A stretch of DNA of 64,000 nucleotides from Pelagomonas calceolata (taxonomy: Eukaryota; Sar; Pelagophyceae; Pelagomonadales; Pelagomonadaceae): assembly GCA_918797485.1 (NCBI GenBank), contig CAKKNE010000002.1, positions 2,694,501-2,758,500 of the forward strand, in the 5' to 3' direction. Of the stretch, positions 8,598 to 17,014 are shown piece by piece. The notes under the pieces are model-generated. The model was not told the DNA's origin, made no database searches, and worked only from the letters and a program-made list of their open reading frames with translations. How positions within the stretch are numbered: position 1 is the first letter of the stretch; each line of letters opens with the position of its first letter. Position numbers and translations under genes: made by a program.

Positions 8598-10041
8598 CTA
8601 GGCCTCGGCCGGCGCGGCTGCCTTCTCGGCGTCGAGGAGGAGTTTGAGGCCGTCGTAGAGGGCCTGGACGATGGCGGACTCCTTGATGAAGAGCCGCGCC
8701 GAGGGCGAGATGTCGACGGTGCCGTCGGCGCCGATGGGCGTGTGCTCGCCGCCCGTGCCGCGGACGCTGAGGCCGAGCGGGCCCGCGATCTCCTTGGCCT
8801 TGGCGTCCGTGCCGTCGGACGTGAGGTTCGGGATCTTGACGTGGACGGACGCGCGCATGCCCGTGCCGAGGTTCGTCGGGCACGACGTGACGTAGCCGTA
8901 CGTGTCGTCCTTCGCGAAGTCGACGCCCTCGATGGACTCGACCGCATCTAAGAGCTCCTTGAGCTCGTTGAAGACCTCGTTGAGGAGGAAGCCCTTCTTC
9001 ATGACCATGATGCGGAGCTGGTCCTCCTCGCCGAACCAGACGATCTTCTTTTTATCTTCCGACTGCCAGCAGCCGCGGCCGTAGGGCCAGTCGTTGGCGA
9101 TGCCCGCCGACGCGAGGTACGTGTCCGCCGCCATGTCCTTGAACATGACGTGCGCCGCCACGAGCTCGTTGTACTTCTCCTCGTCGATCTTGTTCGGGTG
9201 CTCGACGCCTTCGCCGAGGTCGGGCGAGTAGGAGTAGACCGTGCCGCCGAACTTCTCCTTCAAGGCGTCGAAGGAGCCGGTCATGGTCACCTCGAACTTG
9301 ATGCGGTCCTCCTTGGTCATGGCGCCCGGGAGCGGGAACGACGCGAGGTTCCGGCCGACGCGCACGCGCATGGACAGCTCCTCGGCGAGGCCGAGCTTCT
9401 GGAGGTCCAGCACACCGCCCTCGCCGACGCCCGAAATGTCCCAGTCGTTCTCGTGCTTCTCGGCGCAGGCCGGGTCGCCCTTGTGGTAGTCGCCGATCGC
9501 CTTGGCGAAGAAGGGCGCGAAGGTCGTGTAGTCCGTCGGCGTCATGGCGTAGCAGCCCATGCCGGAGTCGGCGTTGTCGAAGCCCGTCTTGATGCACTTG
9601 TAGAAGGTCTCCTTGTCTTCATCACTTAAGCCGTCGTAGTAGGCCTGGTCGAAGTACCTGCGTGTGCATGGCATGAGGCGGGGCGTTCTGCGTTATCGCG
9701 GCGGCAGCGGCGGACAAAGCAATGCGCGGCGCTGCGGCGTCGGGCACCGCCGCGTCGACGGCGTGCTCCCAGCGCCCGCTTGCCAAGATCCGTGCCGCCG
9801 CCGACGGGGCGCCGGCAGGCGAAGCAATGCACGCCCGGTGCTGGGAGGGGCAGCCCCCGGCCGTGGGAGAGCACAGCGCCACCGGCCGACGGCGCCGCGG
9901 CGGCGGCGGACGGGGCGATGCGTGCCCGGTGCCGGGAGGCAAGGAAAGGGACGCTGCTATTCACTTAGCGGCGCGGTTGCCGGGGTTGGACTCGCGGAGG
10001 GCCGCGGCCTGCTTCTCGAGCTCCTCACCAGTGGGCGCCAT
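8598..10041 (-). CDS. Arginine-kinase-type phosphagen kinase (two exons)
   Basis: Exon 1 (10041-9965) encodes MAPTGEELEKQAAALRES and exon 2 (9657-8598) continues with YFDQAYYDGLSDEDKETF. Joining GCTAA to G at a GTGAATAG donor and a CACACGCAG acceptor restores a Lys codon, giving 378 aa. The enzyme transfers phosphate between ATP and a guanidino compound to buffer cytosolic ATP. Visible are the guanidino-specificity loop region DSGMGCYAMTPTDY, the nucleotide-binding RVRVGRN segment and the active-site stretch SCPTNLGTGMRAS with the reactive Cys at about residue 285. Length and motifs match monomeric or dimeric arginine kinases; arginine versus another guanidine cannot be settled. The intron (9658-9964) carries an introner-like core (see findings). 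Confidence 0.9.
9658..9964 (-). other. Spliceosomal intron of the phosphagen kinase gene
   Basis: A 307-nt intron with donor GTGAATAG and acceptor CATGCACACGCAG. It is very GC-rich. It contains, in gene sense, GCACGCCGTCGACGCGGC near 9755, the core seen in other noncoding elements of the window. Open frames inside it are fortuitous. Confidence 0.8.
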
Positions 10042-10317
10042 GTGGTCTTAAAATTGCTACTTACTGGCCTCTCGTTTTTGCGAGAGCCTAGGCAGCGCCC
10101 TTTCTGCACCTTCGGCCTAGCGGTTACAAATTCTGAGATGCCGCGGTCGGAGCCGTCGCCCGGGAGACGCCGCCCGGGAGCCGGTCCGAAGGCCCCCGGG
10201 CTACGAGCTCGCCGGTGCATCGGCGACGCGCGCGGTGCCTGTCTTCTCAACTACGCGTGCCCGATGAATCAACGCGGGATACCCGACTAGTGGTACCGAC
10301 TAAAAACCACCCCTTAC
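10042..10317. other. Intergenic gap
   Basis: This 276-bp stretch is upstream of the kinase and downstream of the next minus-strand gene. No element or ORF could be supported. Confidence 0.4.
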
Positions 10318-11220
10318 TCAGACGCTCGCGAACGCGGACTCGATCGGCGTCGTCCCGCCGCCCTCGCCCTCGATGATCTCCACGACCTTCTTCGAGGCCT
10401 TCCCGTCGGACAGGGCCTGAACGCAGACGTCGGCCACGAGGTCTCGCGAGACCTCGCCGGCGTTCAGCGTGTCCTCCTTCGATACTTTGAGCGGGCCCGT
10501 CGGCGGCTTGGCCTTCAGGCCGCCCGGTCTTACAATGGTGTAGTCCAGTCCGGAAGCTCTGAGATATTTCTCGGCGACGATCTTCTCATCTAAAACATGC
10601 CCGAAGGCGTTCGTGACTTGGAAACCGGGCGAGTTCTCCTGGCCCCACGCGCGGCCGTTCGTCAGGATCGAAGACACCATCACGACCTTCTTCACCCCAG
10701 CCTTTTTGGCGGCATCCACTAACGCGACAGTCCCCAAGTTATCGACGGCGTGCGCCTGGGCGTCCATCTTCAGGGGATTGCCCGGCACGAAGCCCGTCGC
10801 AATAACTAAAGCGTCACTCCCACTGAGCGCGGCGGCCATGTCGTCGACGGACATGGCCACAACATCCAACTTCGCTAATCTCACACCCTTCGTGTCCACC
10901 GCGTCCACCTTCTGGACCATGGCGCCTCGGACGACCGTGCTGGCCTCAGCGAGCGTCTTCTCGGCTTTCTTCGTGTCGCGCACGCCGGCAACCACGGAGC
11001 CGCCCTTGGCGGCGAGGCGTTCCAGCACTCTGCGTCCGGTCTGGCCCGTGGCGCCGGCGACGAAGACGGTGGCGGGCGCCGCTGACGTGCGCATCATCTG
11101 CTCCGCAGCGTTGGCGGGCAGGGCGCAGCCCAGGGGTGCCGTTACTAACCAACGGCGGCGGAGGTCGAGCGCCGCCGCCGTGTGCAGTGTTAGGAGCATC
11201 CATGTGGTGCTGAGGGGCAT
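10318..11220 (-). CDS. TIC62-like NAD(P)-binding (atypical SDR) protein, plastid-targeted
   Basis: A 300-aa Rossmann protein. The dinucleotide motif VFVAGATGQTGRRV lies near residue 52. It is followed by the typical fold of NAD(P)H-binding NmrA/TIC62 proteins: SGSDALVIATG, VKKVVMVSSI and LDYTIVRPGGL. The YxxxK of classical SDRs is absent, as usual for this branch. The N-terminus has two hydrophobic segments: a signal peptide (TTWMLLTLHTAAALD) and then RRRWLVTAPLGCALPANA. The second resembles a twin-arginine thylakoid signal ending in an AxA-type site, so a lumenal or stromal plastid location is possible. The substrate is unknown. Confidence 0.8.
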   Translation of the reverse strand: MPLSTTWMLLTLHTAAALDLRRRWLVTAPLGCALPANAAEQMMRTSAAPATVFVAGATGQTGRRVLERLAAKGGSVVAGVRDTKKAEKTLAEASTVVRGAMVQKVDAVDTKGVRLAKLDVVAMSVDDMAAALSGSDALVIATGFVPGNPLKMDAQAHAVDNLGTVALVDAAKKAGVKKVVMVSSILTNGRAWGQENSPGFQVTNAFGHVLDEKIVAEKYLRASGLDYTIVRPGGLKAKPPTGPLKVSKEDTLNAGEVSRDLVADVCVQALSDGKASKKVVEIIEGEGGGTTPIESAFASV

Positions 11221-11268
11221 GGTTGCCCTCTCTGTGTTTGTGAGTGCACTGATGCCTCACTAGCGTCT

Positions 11269-11292
11269 CTAGTGTGTCAATGGGACGCTAGC
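11269..11292 (+). promoter_or_regulatory. CTAG palindromic promoter element, copy 3
   Basis: CTAGTGTGTC, six bases, then GACGCTAGC. It lies 49 bp upstream of the ATG of the TIC62-like gene on the minus strand. An extra CACTAGCGTC half-site abuts it on the left. Confidence 0.6.
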
Positions 11293-11331
11293 TGCTCTGC
11301 ACTCGGCGGTTGATGAGTTAACAAACAAGAT

Positions 11332-12011
11332 TTAGTCTTCGTCCTCCATGTCGTTCAGCAGCGCCTTGCCCGCTTTGAGCGCGTCTTCGAGGTGCGCCAG
11401 GAAGCTGACGAGCTTCGGGCGCGGGCCCTTGCCGAGCCCCTTGACGACGCCGACGAGGCAGGGCAACGATGCGGACGGCGGCACGCACGCCCGCTCCGCC
11501 GCCGCCCGCAGGCGCGTCGCGTTCCCGATCAAAGTCTTGATGAAGCCGAGGCGCGCGGCGCCGACGTAGCGCTCCATGCCCTCGATGAACGACTCGTTCT
11601 TGAAGAGCTCCGTGAGCGTCGTCGGCCAGAGGACCATGGCCTCCGGACACGACGCGCCGCCGTCGTCCAAGAGGCGGTGGAAGCGCCAGCGGCCGCGGAG
11701 GACCCGGAGGTGCCTCTCCTCGAAGACGACGCCGTGCCGCGCGTTGATGGCGGCGTCCATGAGGCCGTTTGCGAGCGCGAGGCTGTTGTAGACGTCGAGA
11801 AATACTAACGACTTGTCGGCCGCGACCCGCGCCTCCGCCTCCTCGTAGGTTCGTCGCAATAGCTGGCGGCGCCAGGGTAGTGGCATTATCATCCACTAAC
11901 GCGCAGCGGCGTCGGGTAGCCCAGCGCCGCGGCCGTCGCGGGGAACTGCTGGCCGGCCTGCTCGGTGAGCTCGTCGGTGAGCTTGCTGATGTCCCCAAAA
12001 TAGCTGCTCAT
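11332..12011 (-). CDS. Unassigned 213-aa helical protein, putative 38-nt intron
   Basis: Exon 1 (12011-11901) encodes MSSYFGDISKLTDELTEQAG and ends ALGYPTPLR. Exon 2 (11862-11332) continues LLRRTYEEAEARVAADKSL and ends NDMEDED. Both exons are in phase 0 and the joint removes a stop. The donor is GTTAGT and the acceptor GCCGCCAG. If unspliced, the first frame would end three codons after the donor and the second would start from an internal ATG. The protein is alpha-helical, Ala/Leu-rich, without a signal peptide or known motif. Upstream lies a CTAG element at 12162. Confidence 0.6.
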
Positions 12012-12161
12012 GTTTTGTGGTCCAGAGAGCAGGCTCCAGTGCGGTTCAAATTTGGCACAGCGCTGCGCGAACCGTCAGAGCTTACACACAGCGTGTCCAC
12101 GCGTTCATGCTGTACGCTAGGCCAGCCATATCATGCCGATAATGGTCCACAAGCCGGAATT

Positions 12162-12185
12162 CTAGTGTGTCAAAGACGCGCTAGC
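12162..12185 (+). promoter_or_regulatory. CTAG palindromic promoter element, copy 4
   Basis: CTAGTGTGTC, seven bases, then CGCTAGC. It is 151 bp upstream of the minus-strand start at 12011. Confidence 0.65.
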
Positions 12186-12378
12186 TCATTATGGGTTGTT
12201 GCAGTCGAGTGCAGCGCTAACTACACGTACTCACGCGTGGCACACGCCAGCGAGTCGTACTCTTATCTCATTGATCGCGCTGCGCGCGCGCTGCGACTGC
12301 TTTCGCTTGTGCAGCGGTCTCGCCAACACATCAATTGGCGAGCTTTGCTCGTAGAACTTAGTTACAGCTCTCTTGAAC

Positions 12379-12777
12379 ATGCTGTCATCGATCCGATGCG
12401 CTGCGTGCGATATTGGTCGTCTAGGCGGTGCTCCGAAGGTACACATGTGCCGCCGCCTGCTCAATGCCGATGTATTACAAGCGCTCCTCGCCACCGAGCC
12501 CGACGCGCGGCTCGGGTGCTGGCAAAGGATTGTCGACGCGGAAGTCGATCATCGTTTGGGCGTCGACGGCGCTAATGTCCTCGCCGGCGGACTCCGCGTC
12601 TTTCAGGTCACTTGCACGCGCGCGCCCGATGGACATCGCCACGTCATCGAGCGGGCGTCGCGTCGACGGCGTGGAGGTCACGATTCAGCACCACATCGCC
12701 ACGCCATCGAGCAGGCGTCGCGTCGATGGCGTGGAGGCCATGTTCAGCAGTGTTGGAGACGCGCCGCGACAATTTGA
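12379..12777 (+). CDS. Possible small gene, doubtful
   Basis: An open frame starts MLSSIRCAACDIGRLGG and reads LLATEPDARLGCWQRIVDAE and VLAGGLRVFQ before entering the 60-bp tandem repeat, where it becomes Arg-rich. The first 75 codons look protein-like; the remainder does not. A real gene might end by splicing at the CAG/GT near 12606. The family is not recognised, and the ORF could be chance in GC-rich DNA. Confidence 0.25.
   Translation: MLSSIRCAACDIGRLGGAPKVHMCRRLLNADVLQALLATEPDARLGCWQRIVDAEVDHRLGVDGANVLAGGLRVFQVTCTRAPDGHRHVIERASRRRRGGHDSAPHRHAIEQASRRWRGGHVQQCWRRAATI
12633..12752 (+). repeat. Two-copy tandem repeat, 60-bp unit
   Basis: Units 12633-12692 and 12693-12752 both begin ACATCGCCACG and share GGGCGTCGCGTCGA or its variant plus GGCGTGGAGG. 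They differ at a handful of positions. The reverse complement contains CACGCCRTCGACGCG, the core also found in introner-like sequences at 9.75, 15.07, 28.0 and 29.4 kb. Confidence 0.75.
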
Positions 12778-13266
12778 TTTCTACACGGATAGGGACCACC
12801 CACCCTTTCCCTTTATACGCCCACGTGTCGTCCTTCAAGTTGACCTCAAGGGACGCGGGATGGTTGTCTTGACCACCACGCTAAAAGGCTTCAAGTGGAA
12901 CATAGGGTGCAGTATTCCCAGAAGCTGCGGAGCAAGTTTGCTTTTTTAAGCACGGACAAGATGCAACGGTCGGCTCCTACGCTTATTATGGCGATGAATG
13001 ATCTCGGTAGCCATTTTAATTTTGGGATAAGAGGCAACACGGCCTGCTGCCTCAATATACTAGAAGTCATAGTAGGTTCTTGGAAAACGAAACGCAACAC
13101 ATGGGTTGTGCACAGCTGCCTGCGGTACGAGTCAATGGACCCGGGCGACCTCTCCGACATTCAGCCCGGGAGCAAAGAAAAAGGGAAAAAAGGAGAAAGT
13201 CTACTAACACGCCAACAGTACGGTGCGCTCGTCGGCAACGACTTGCGCTTTCTTAACGTATTAAAG
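12778..13266. other. Gene-poor stretch
   Basis: Less GC-rich than its surroundings, with several short unrelated open frames on both strands and no convincing protein. It could hold introns or untranslated sequence belonging to the short exon-like segment that follows. Confidence 0.35.
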
Positions 13267-13370
13267 GCTATGGTCACGACGCGCCCGAGGGCATCATTGA
13301 TGAAATCGCCGACGCCGTGGAGGAGGCCATCGAGACCCTCGCCGAGGCCGAGATTGCGGTGGCCCTCTAG
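13267..13370 (+). CDS. Possible 3' exon of an unidentified gene
   Basis: After an AAAG acceptor-like site the frame reads GYGHDAPEGIIDEIADAVEE then an acidic helix ending EIAVAL and a stop. Composition is typical of a real acidic C-terminus, but an in-frame TAA lies just upstream, so it needs a 5' exon that I cannot locate. Confidence 0.3.
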
Positions 13371-13517
13371 GCCGCACCCGAAGGACGTTTCCATGACGGC
13401 GGCGCGCATCACGTCGACGCGTGCCGCCCGAGCCTAATGTCCCTGTGTAAGGCTTTGTGGGTTGCCTAGACAAAACTTTCATCTATTTTTGGGGTTTATT
13501 GGGATTAAAATTCGTTA

Positions 13518-13568
13518 GGGGGAGCCAGATGCCAACCGAGCAACGCGAGGTGGGCATCTGGCACCCCC
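13518..13568. repeat. Hairpin-forming inverted repeat
   Basis: Left arm GGGGGAGCCAGATGCC (13518-13533) pairs with the right arm at 13553-13568, with one mismatch over 16 bp and a 19-nt loop. It lies just beyond the 3' end of the MFS fragment. It might act as an RNA 3'-end structure or be a miniature element. Confidence 0.7.
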
Positions 13569-13655
13569 TATATCTCTCGCTATCGCCCCCGCCCAGGGTA
13601 ACGTCGCCGAGCATTATAAGACAAATAACACCATTAAACAAAAAACCACGATCGA

Positions 13656-14012
13656 TCAGACGACCGTCTCCCCCGTCCGCGCCGCGGCGAGCAAAGACTC
13701 CGGCGGCTCCGCGGCACGCGCGTAGCGCTTCCGCGACCGGACTCCCAACAAAAGAGCCATGACGGCGCCGCTGCCGCAAGCCGCCGCCGTGGCGAGGAAC
13801 GTCGTGCCAAAGCAGGCCGCGCCGGCGCAGCCGTCGTCGTCGGCGTGCTTTGAGTATACCGCAGGCGCGAGGATGGTCGAGAATAAGACCGCGGCCAAAC
13901 TCACCGCCGGGAGGATCAACGCGTAATTTGCACCAAAATGTTTCCGCCCGAATAAATCCGCGGCGAGCGTGGGAATCAGCGTCCAGATGGCCCCGTAGGC
14001 CGCCCGTTTTCG
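13656..14012 (-). pseudogene. C-terminal fragment of a nodulin-like MFS transporter
   Basis: About 118 codons match the last part of nodulin-like/NFD4 major facilitator proteins: AAYGAIWTLIPTLAADLFGR then KHFGANYALILPAVSLAAV, then a Cys-flanked loop (GCAGAACFGTTFLA) and a final helix followed by VRSRKRYARA. Full-length members have around 500-600 residues and 10-12 helices; only two or three remain here. The open frame can be extended to an in-frame stop at 14079-14081, but an ATG is absent. The next gene on the same strand ends at 14167, leaving no room for the rest unless an intron spans it. This is either a truncated remnant or the last exon of a disrupted gene. The 5' boundary is approximate. 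Confidence 0.6.
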
Positions 14013-14166
14013 CTCGGCACGGGTTTTGGAAAGTTTCGGCGCGACGGGGAGCTGGGACCCGCCGCGGATTACCTCAGTTTAGCACGAGGCACCCAGGGTC
14101 AGTCGTCCGGGACCGTGACGTGGGAGGGGCGGGCCGCGTGCAGAGACAAAAAGATAGAAACAGCCA

Positions 14167-15033
14167 TTAGAAGAGACTCCTCCCCGCGGCGCAGAGCCCG
14201 ACCCCCGCCGCCTCCAGGTCGTCGCAGCAGCCGTCCCCGTCGAGGTCGTGGCCGAAGACGATCTCGTCGACCGACGTGCGCCGCGCCGGCGCATGCTTCA
14301 CGATCTTCAGCTGGTAGCCGCCGTCGACTAACCCGGGGTGCGACCGGCGCTGCGCCTCGTCGCCGCGCGGGACCAGCGAACTCTTGTTCCAGCCCCGCCG
14401 GCGCCGGCCCAGCCGCCGCGTCATCGACGTCGCGCCGCTCGCGACGGATCCGGCCGTCACGGGACGCACCGGCAGGCGCCGCGCGTAGACGACGCCGCCC
14501 GTCGTCGGCCGGAACGCCGCCAGCCCCTCCCGCCGCGAGGGCAGCGCGCCCGGCGCGGCGTCGACCATGCCGTTCCGTCGCGATAGATTGTTGTAGGTGG
14601 CCCGCGCGCGGAAGGGCGCCGGCGGCGCGGACCGCGGCCGCACGGGCCGCGCGCTCTTCGGGCGCCCCGTCGCGCTCGTCGCCGTCGAGGCGCCCGCCGT
14701 CGACGCGCCCATCGTCGACGCGCCGGTCGTCGACCCGCCCGCCGACGCGTCGTCCTTCATCACGGTCAGAGGCCGGGGCCGCAGCCAGCGCTTCTGCTCC
14801 TCATCTACACATGTCTCGTGGAGCGGCCGGCAGTAGGTCGTGCGGTCCCAGGGCTTGGCCTTCTCGCGGTAGACGCGCGCCGTCCGCGGCCGCGCGCGCT
14901 CTCTTGTAAAGGTCTCGCGGCGCTTCGCGTCGAGGCGCTGCTGGCGCGTCACTCGTCGCGGCTGCGGGAAGCCGCGCGTCGACGCAGTGTAGGACGTGCC
15001 CCCGTCGGTTGTGTAGCCGTCGGTCTCGCTCAT
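14167..15033 (-). CDS. Unassigned basic protein with a C-terminal calcium-loop-like motif
   Basis: A 288-aa single-exon product starting MSETDGYTTDGGTSYTAST. It is basic and low-complexity, with ASTMGASTAGAST repeats (about 100-120) and RPKSARPVRPRSAPP near 130. RPxSA phrases of this kind also occur in the gene at 35 kb and are common in cytoskeletal or ciliary proteins. The C-terminus reads VFGHDLDGDGCCDDLEAAG; DLDGDGCCDDLE has the spacing of an EF-hand or dockerin-type calcium loop, single and unpaired. Function unknown; a link to the flagellar cytoskeleton is a guess. Confidence 0.6.
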   Translation of the reverse strand: MSETDGYTTDGGTSYTASTRGFPQPRRVTRQQRLDAKRRETFTRERARPRTARVYREKAKPWDRTTYCRPLHETCVDEEQKRWLRPRPLTVMKDDASAGGSTTGASTMGASTAGASTATSATGRPKSARPVRPRSAPPAPFRARATYNNLSRRNGMVDAAPGALPSRREGLAAFRPTTGGVVYARRLPVRPVTAGSVASGATSMTRRLGRRRRGWNKSSLVPRGDEAQRRSHPGLVDGGYQLKIVKHAPARRTSVDEIVFGHDLDGDGCCDDLEAAGVGLCAAGRSLF

Positions 15034-15517
15034 GGTGTTGGGTCTGTTAGGCTTTGCTTATCGCGAAGCGGCCGCGTCGATGGCGTGCTGGTCTGTTAGG
15101 CTTTGCCTCGCACTGTTAAGCGGCGCTAGCGGAGGGCTGCCCCGTGGAGAGCCGGTGTCTGCAGGTCTCACGTGCTTCAAGCTGCTGGCCTTACGTGCTT
15201 CACGGCTGTGTGTGCTTGCGTTTTGATCGGAGAGCTTGGCGCTGCAGGCAGAGGGCGCTACGATCGCGAGGCGGGCCGGCCCGAGAATACCACTCTCATC
15301 CGTGCCGGCGAGGCCTGAGCGATCGGCCGAGCGCTCGGGACGCGTAAACAATCGCGCAAAAACCGCACCCTCTCCCATCACCGAAGCAGCGTTCGCGCCG
15401 CACTGCGCAAACGCACACCGCCTATTTTGCGAGTTGAGCGTAATAAATACTCGCAGGCTTGGCCACAACACGAAGGACCAAAAAAGGGCAGCAATAACAC
15501 ACAAAAGGGCAGCAGCA
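15034..15517. other. Divergent intergenic region
   Basis: Separates two divergent genes. It contains an introner-like core (CGCGTCGATGGCGTG at about 15072) close to the minus-strand start and no canonical CTAG palindrome, although GCGCTAGCGGAGGGC near 15121 is half-like. Confidence 0.45.
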
Positions 15518-16081
15518 ATGGCGCAGGAGCCCCTCACCTACGACGAGTGGGTCCAACGGGCCGCGTCGGAAGAGGTGCCGCCGCCCGCCGACGGCGTGCT
15601 CCACTTCGGGGAACGCGCGGCGCTCGTCGAGCAGCTGAGCTACCTGAAACGGCGCAACGCGAAGCTCTCGCGGCAGCAGCGCGCTGTGCTGCTGGCGGCC
15701 TGCGAGGCCCAGGCGGCGCACGCGCGCTGCGCCGACTTCGCCGGCGAATTGTTGTCGAAGAGCGGCGACAACGAGGACCTCAATCGGTTGACACAGGAGA
15801 ACGCGGAGCTCAGACGAAAGACCGCGGCGCTCGCGGACTATGTCAGGCGGACGGCGCCCGCCGAGGAGGGGCACGTGGACTCGGACACGACCTCGTCGGA
15901 TGATGATGATGATGATGACGACGAGGTGCTGCCGCCTCCACCTTCAGATGACGTGCGGCCGTCGTGCCTCGGCGACGACGACCGGCGGCGCTGCGAGTGG
16001 GGCGCTTTCGTCGCTGGCGTCGTCGGGGCCTTCGGCGCGCGGGACGACAAGCACATCCCTCAATGGTCTGATGGCATCTAG
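15518..16081 (+). CDS. Unassigned coiled-coil protein with poly-Asp tract
   Basis: 187 aa from MAQEPLTYDEWVQRAAS. Residues about 35-110 form a coiled coil (LVEQLSYLKRRNAKL and LNRLTQENAELRRKTAAL). Residues about 122-135 are SDTTSSDDDDDDDDE, encoded by a GAT/GAC run. Just past the stop another frame reads FERVCGIKGYSYDVAAAA to a stop at 16157; this looks coding and suggests either a +1 shift in this copy or an unrecognised splice. No family is recognised; the length and coil suggest a small scaffold. Confidence 0.6.
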   Translation: MAQEPLTYDEWVQRAASEEVPPPADGVLHFGERAALVEQLSYLKRRNAKLSRQQRAVLLAACEAQAAHARCADFAGELLSKSGDNEDLNRLTQENAELRRKTAALADYVRRTAPAEEGHVDSDTTSSDDDDDDDDEVLPPPPSDDVRPSCLGDDDRRRCEWGAFVAGVVGAFGARDDKHIPQWSDGI

Positions 16082-16157
16082 ATTCGAACGCGTGTGCGGT
16101 ATTAAGGGCTACTCGTACGACGTCGCCGCGGCGGCGCGTGCGGCGCTGGGGCTATAA

Positions 16158-17014
16158 GTTCCTGATTTGTTTTATTACTACCTCGTCGCCTCGTCGCCGC
16201 CGAGAATGATTCAAGGTACATCCACGACTCCGCCTGCGCAGACACTAAAAAAAATTCCTTGGGCCTGGGAGATGCTGATGAGATGCTGGGAAGCGCTGCA
16301 CGCAAACGCTGCCTGCCGGCCCGCGTGGCTAACTCGATGGCGCAGCAGCGCCTCGACAGCGCCGCGGCGCGCCGCGAAAGCGGGCGCGCTCCTCTCGATA
16401 GCTTGTGTGTTGCCCCCTCATCTCCAGCTGCCCCAGTGGCGAGACTAGGTGCCGAGTACTGGGGCGGAGATAGGCCGCGACGCGGCCGCGGGCGGGCCAC
16501 CAGACGGGCGTTGCGTTCTTGTGGGAGCGGAGGGATGCTTTATGGTGAGGCGCGGGCAGGAGCGCGTCGATGACACCTCGCGACCGCGGCTTGACTTGAT
16601 GTTCAGGCAGCGGTCGCCTTGTGTTTGTGACTGTTCCCGTGACGTCCGCGAGCGTTGCTCGTGATGCCCCCTCCCTACCTTACCCCCACCCCCTACCCCT
16701 ATCTGAAAAGCTACCCACACTGCTGCCATAATCCAGCCCAGAAACGCGCCACCCAACGCGCTATCAGTGCTTGCGAGCTAGCGGTTACCTTACTGATAGC
16801 TGACGACCTCGCCTGCGAAGTCTCCTTGCCTCAAGTGCATCAGTGCAAGAGGAGGCTCTCTCTGGTTTGAAAACTCCTGGTGCTGCACTCGCGGCACGGC
16901 GCACGCCGCGCGCTGGAACACTGCTGAAAGTACTGTTGCGTTACTGCGCTGCAGCCGCTCCGTCATTTCGTGCCATACTCATCGAGACGTCGTCGAACGT
17001 GCGTACGATCGAAG
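16158..17014. other. Intergenic region, about 0.85 kb
   Basis: Open frames here are Arg/Ala-rich and unconvincing on both strands. The right part carries pyrimidine-rich CCTCCCTACCTTACCCCCAC (about 16670) and a variant CTAG palindrome at 16777-16800. It probably contains the promoter of the gene at 17015. Confidence 0.4.
16777..16800 (+). promoter_or_regulatory. Variant CTAG element inside a larger inverted repeat
   Basis: GCTAGCGGTTACC then TTACTGATAGC. It is flanked so that CTATCAGT (16761-16768) pairs with ACTGATAG (16792-16799). It lies 215 bp upstream of the ATG at 17015. The right half-site has decayed to GATAGC. Confidence 0.4.

Noticed and set aside
9664-10290. 208-aa plus-strand frame over the phosphagen kinase intron
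   Set aside because: Arg/Gly-rich with no motif; it overlaps exon 1 and the intron of a well-supported gene.
12891-13437. 89-aa minus and 180-aa plus frames
   Set aside because: Unconvincing composition, mutually overlapping, no motif; only the short 13267-13370 segment looks coding.
16081-16100. tRNA B-box-like GATTCGAACG
   Set aside because: No matching A-box or cloverleaf could be folded around it; no tRNA is supported anywhere in the window.
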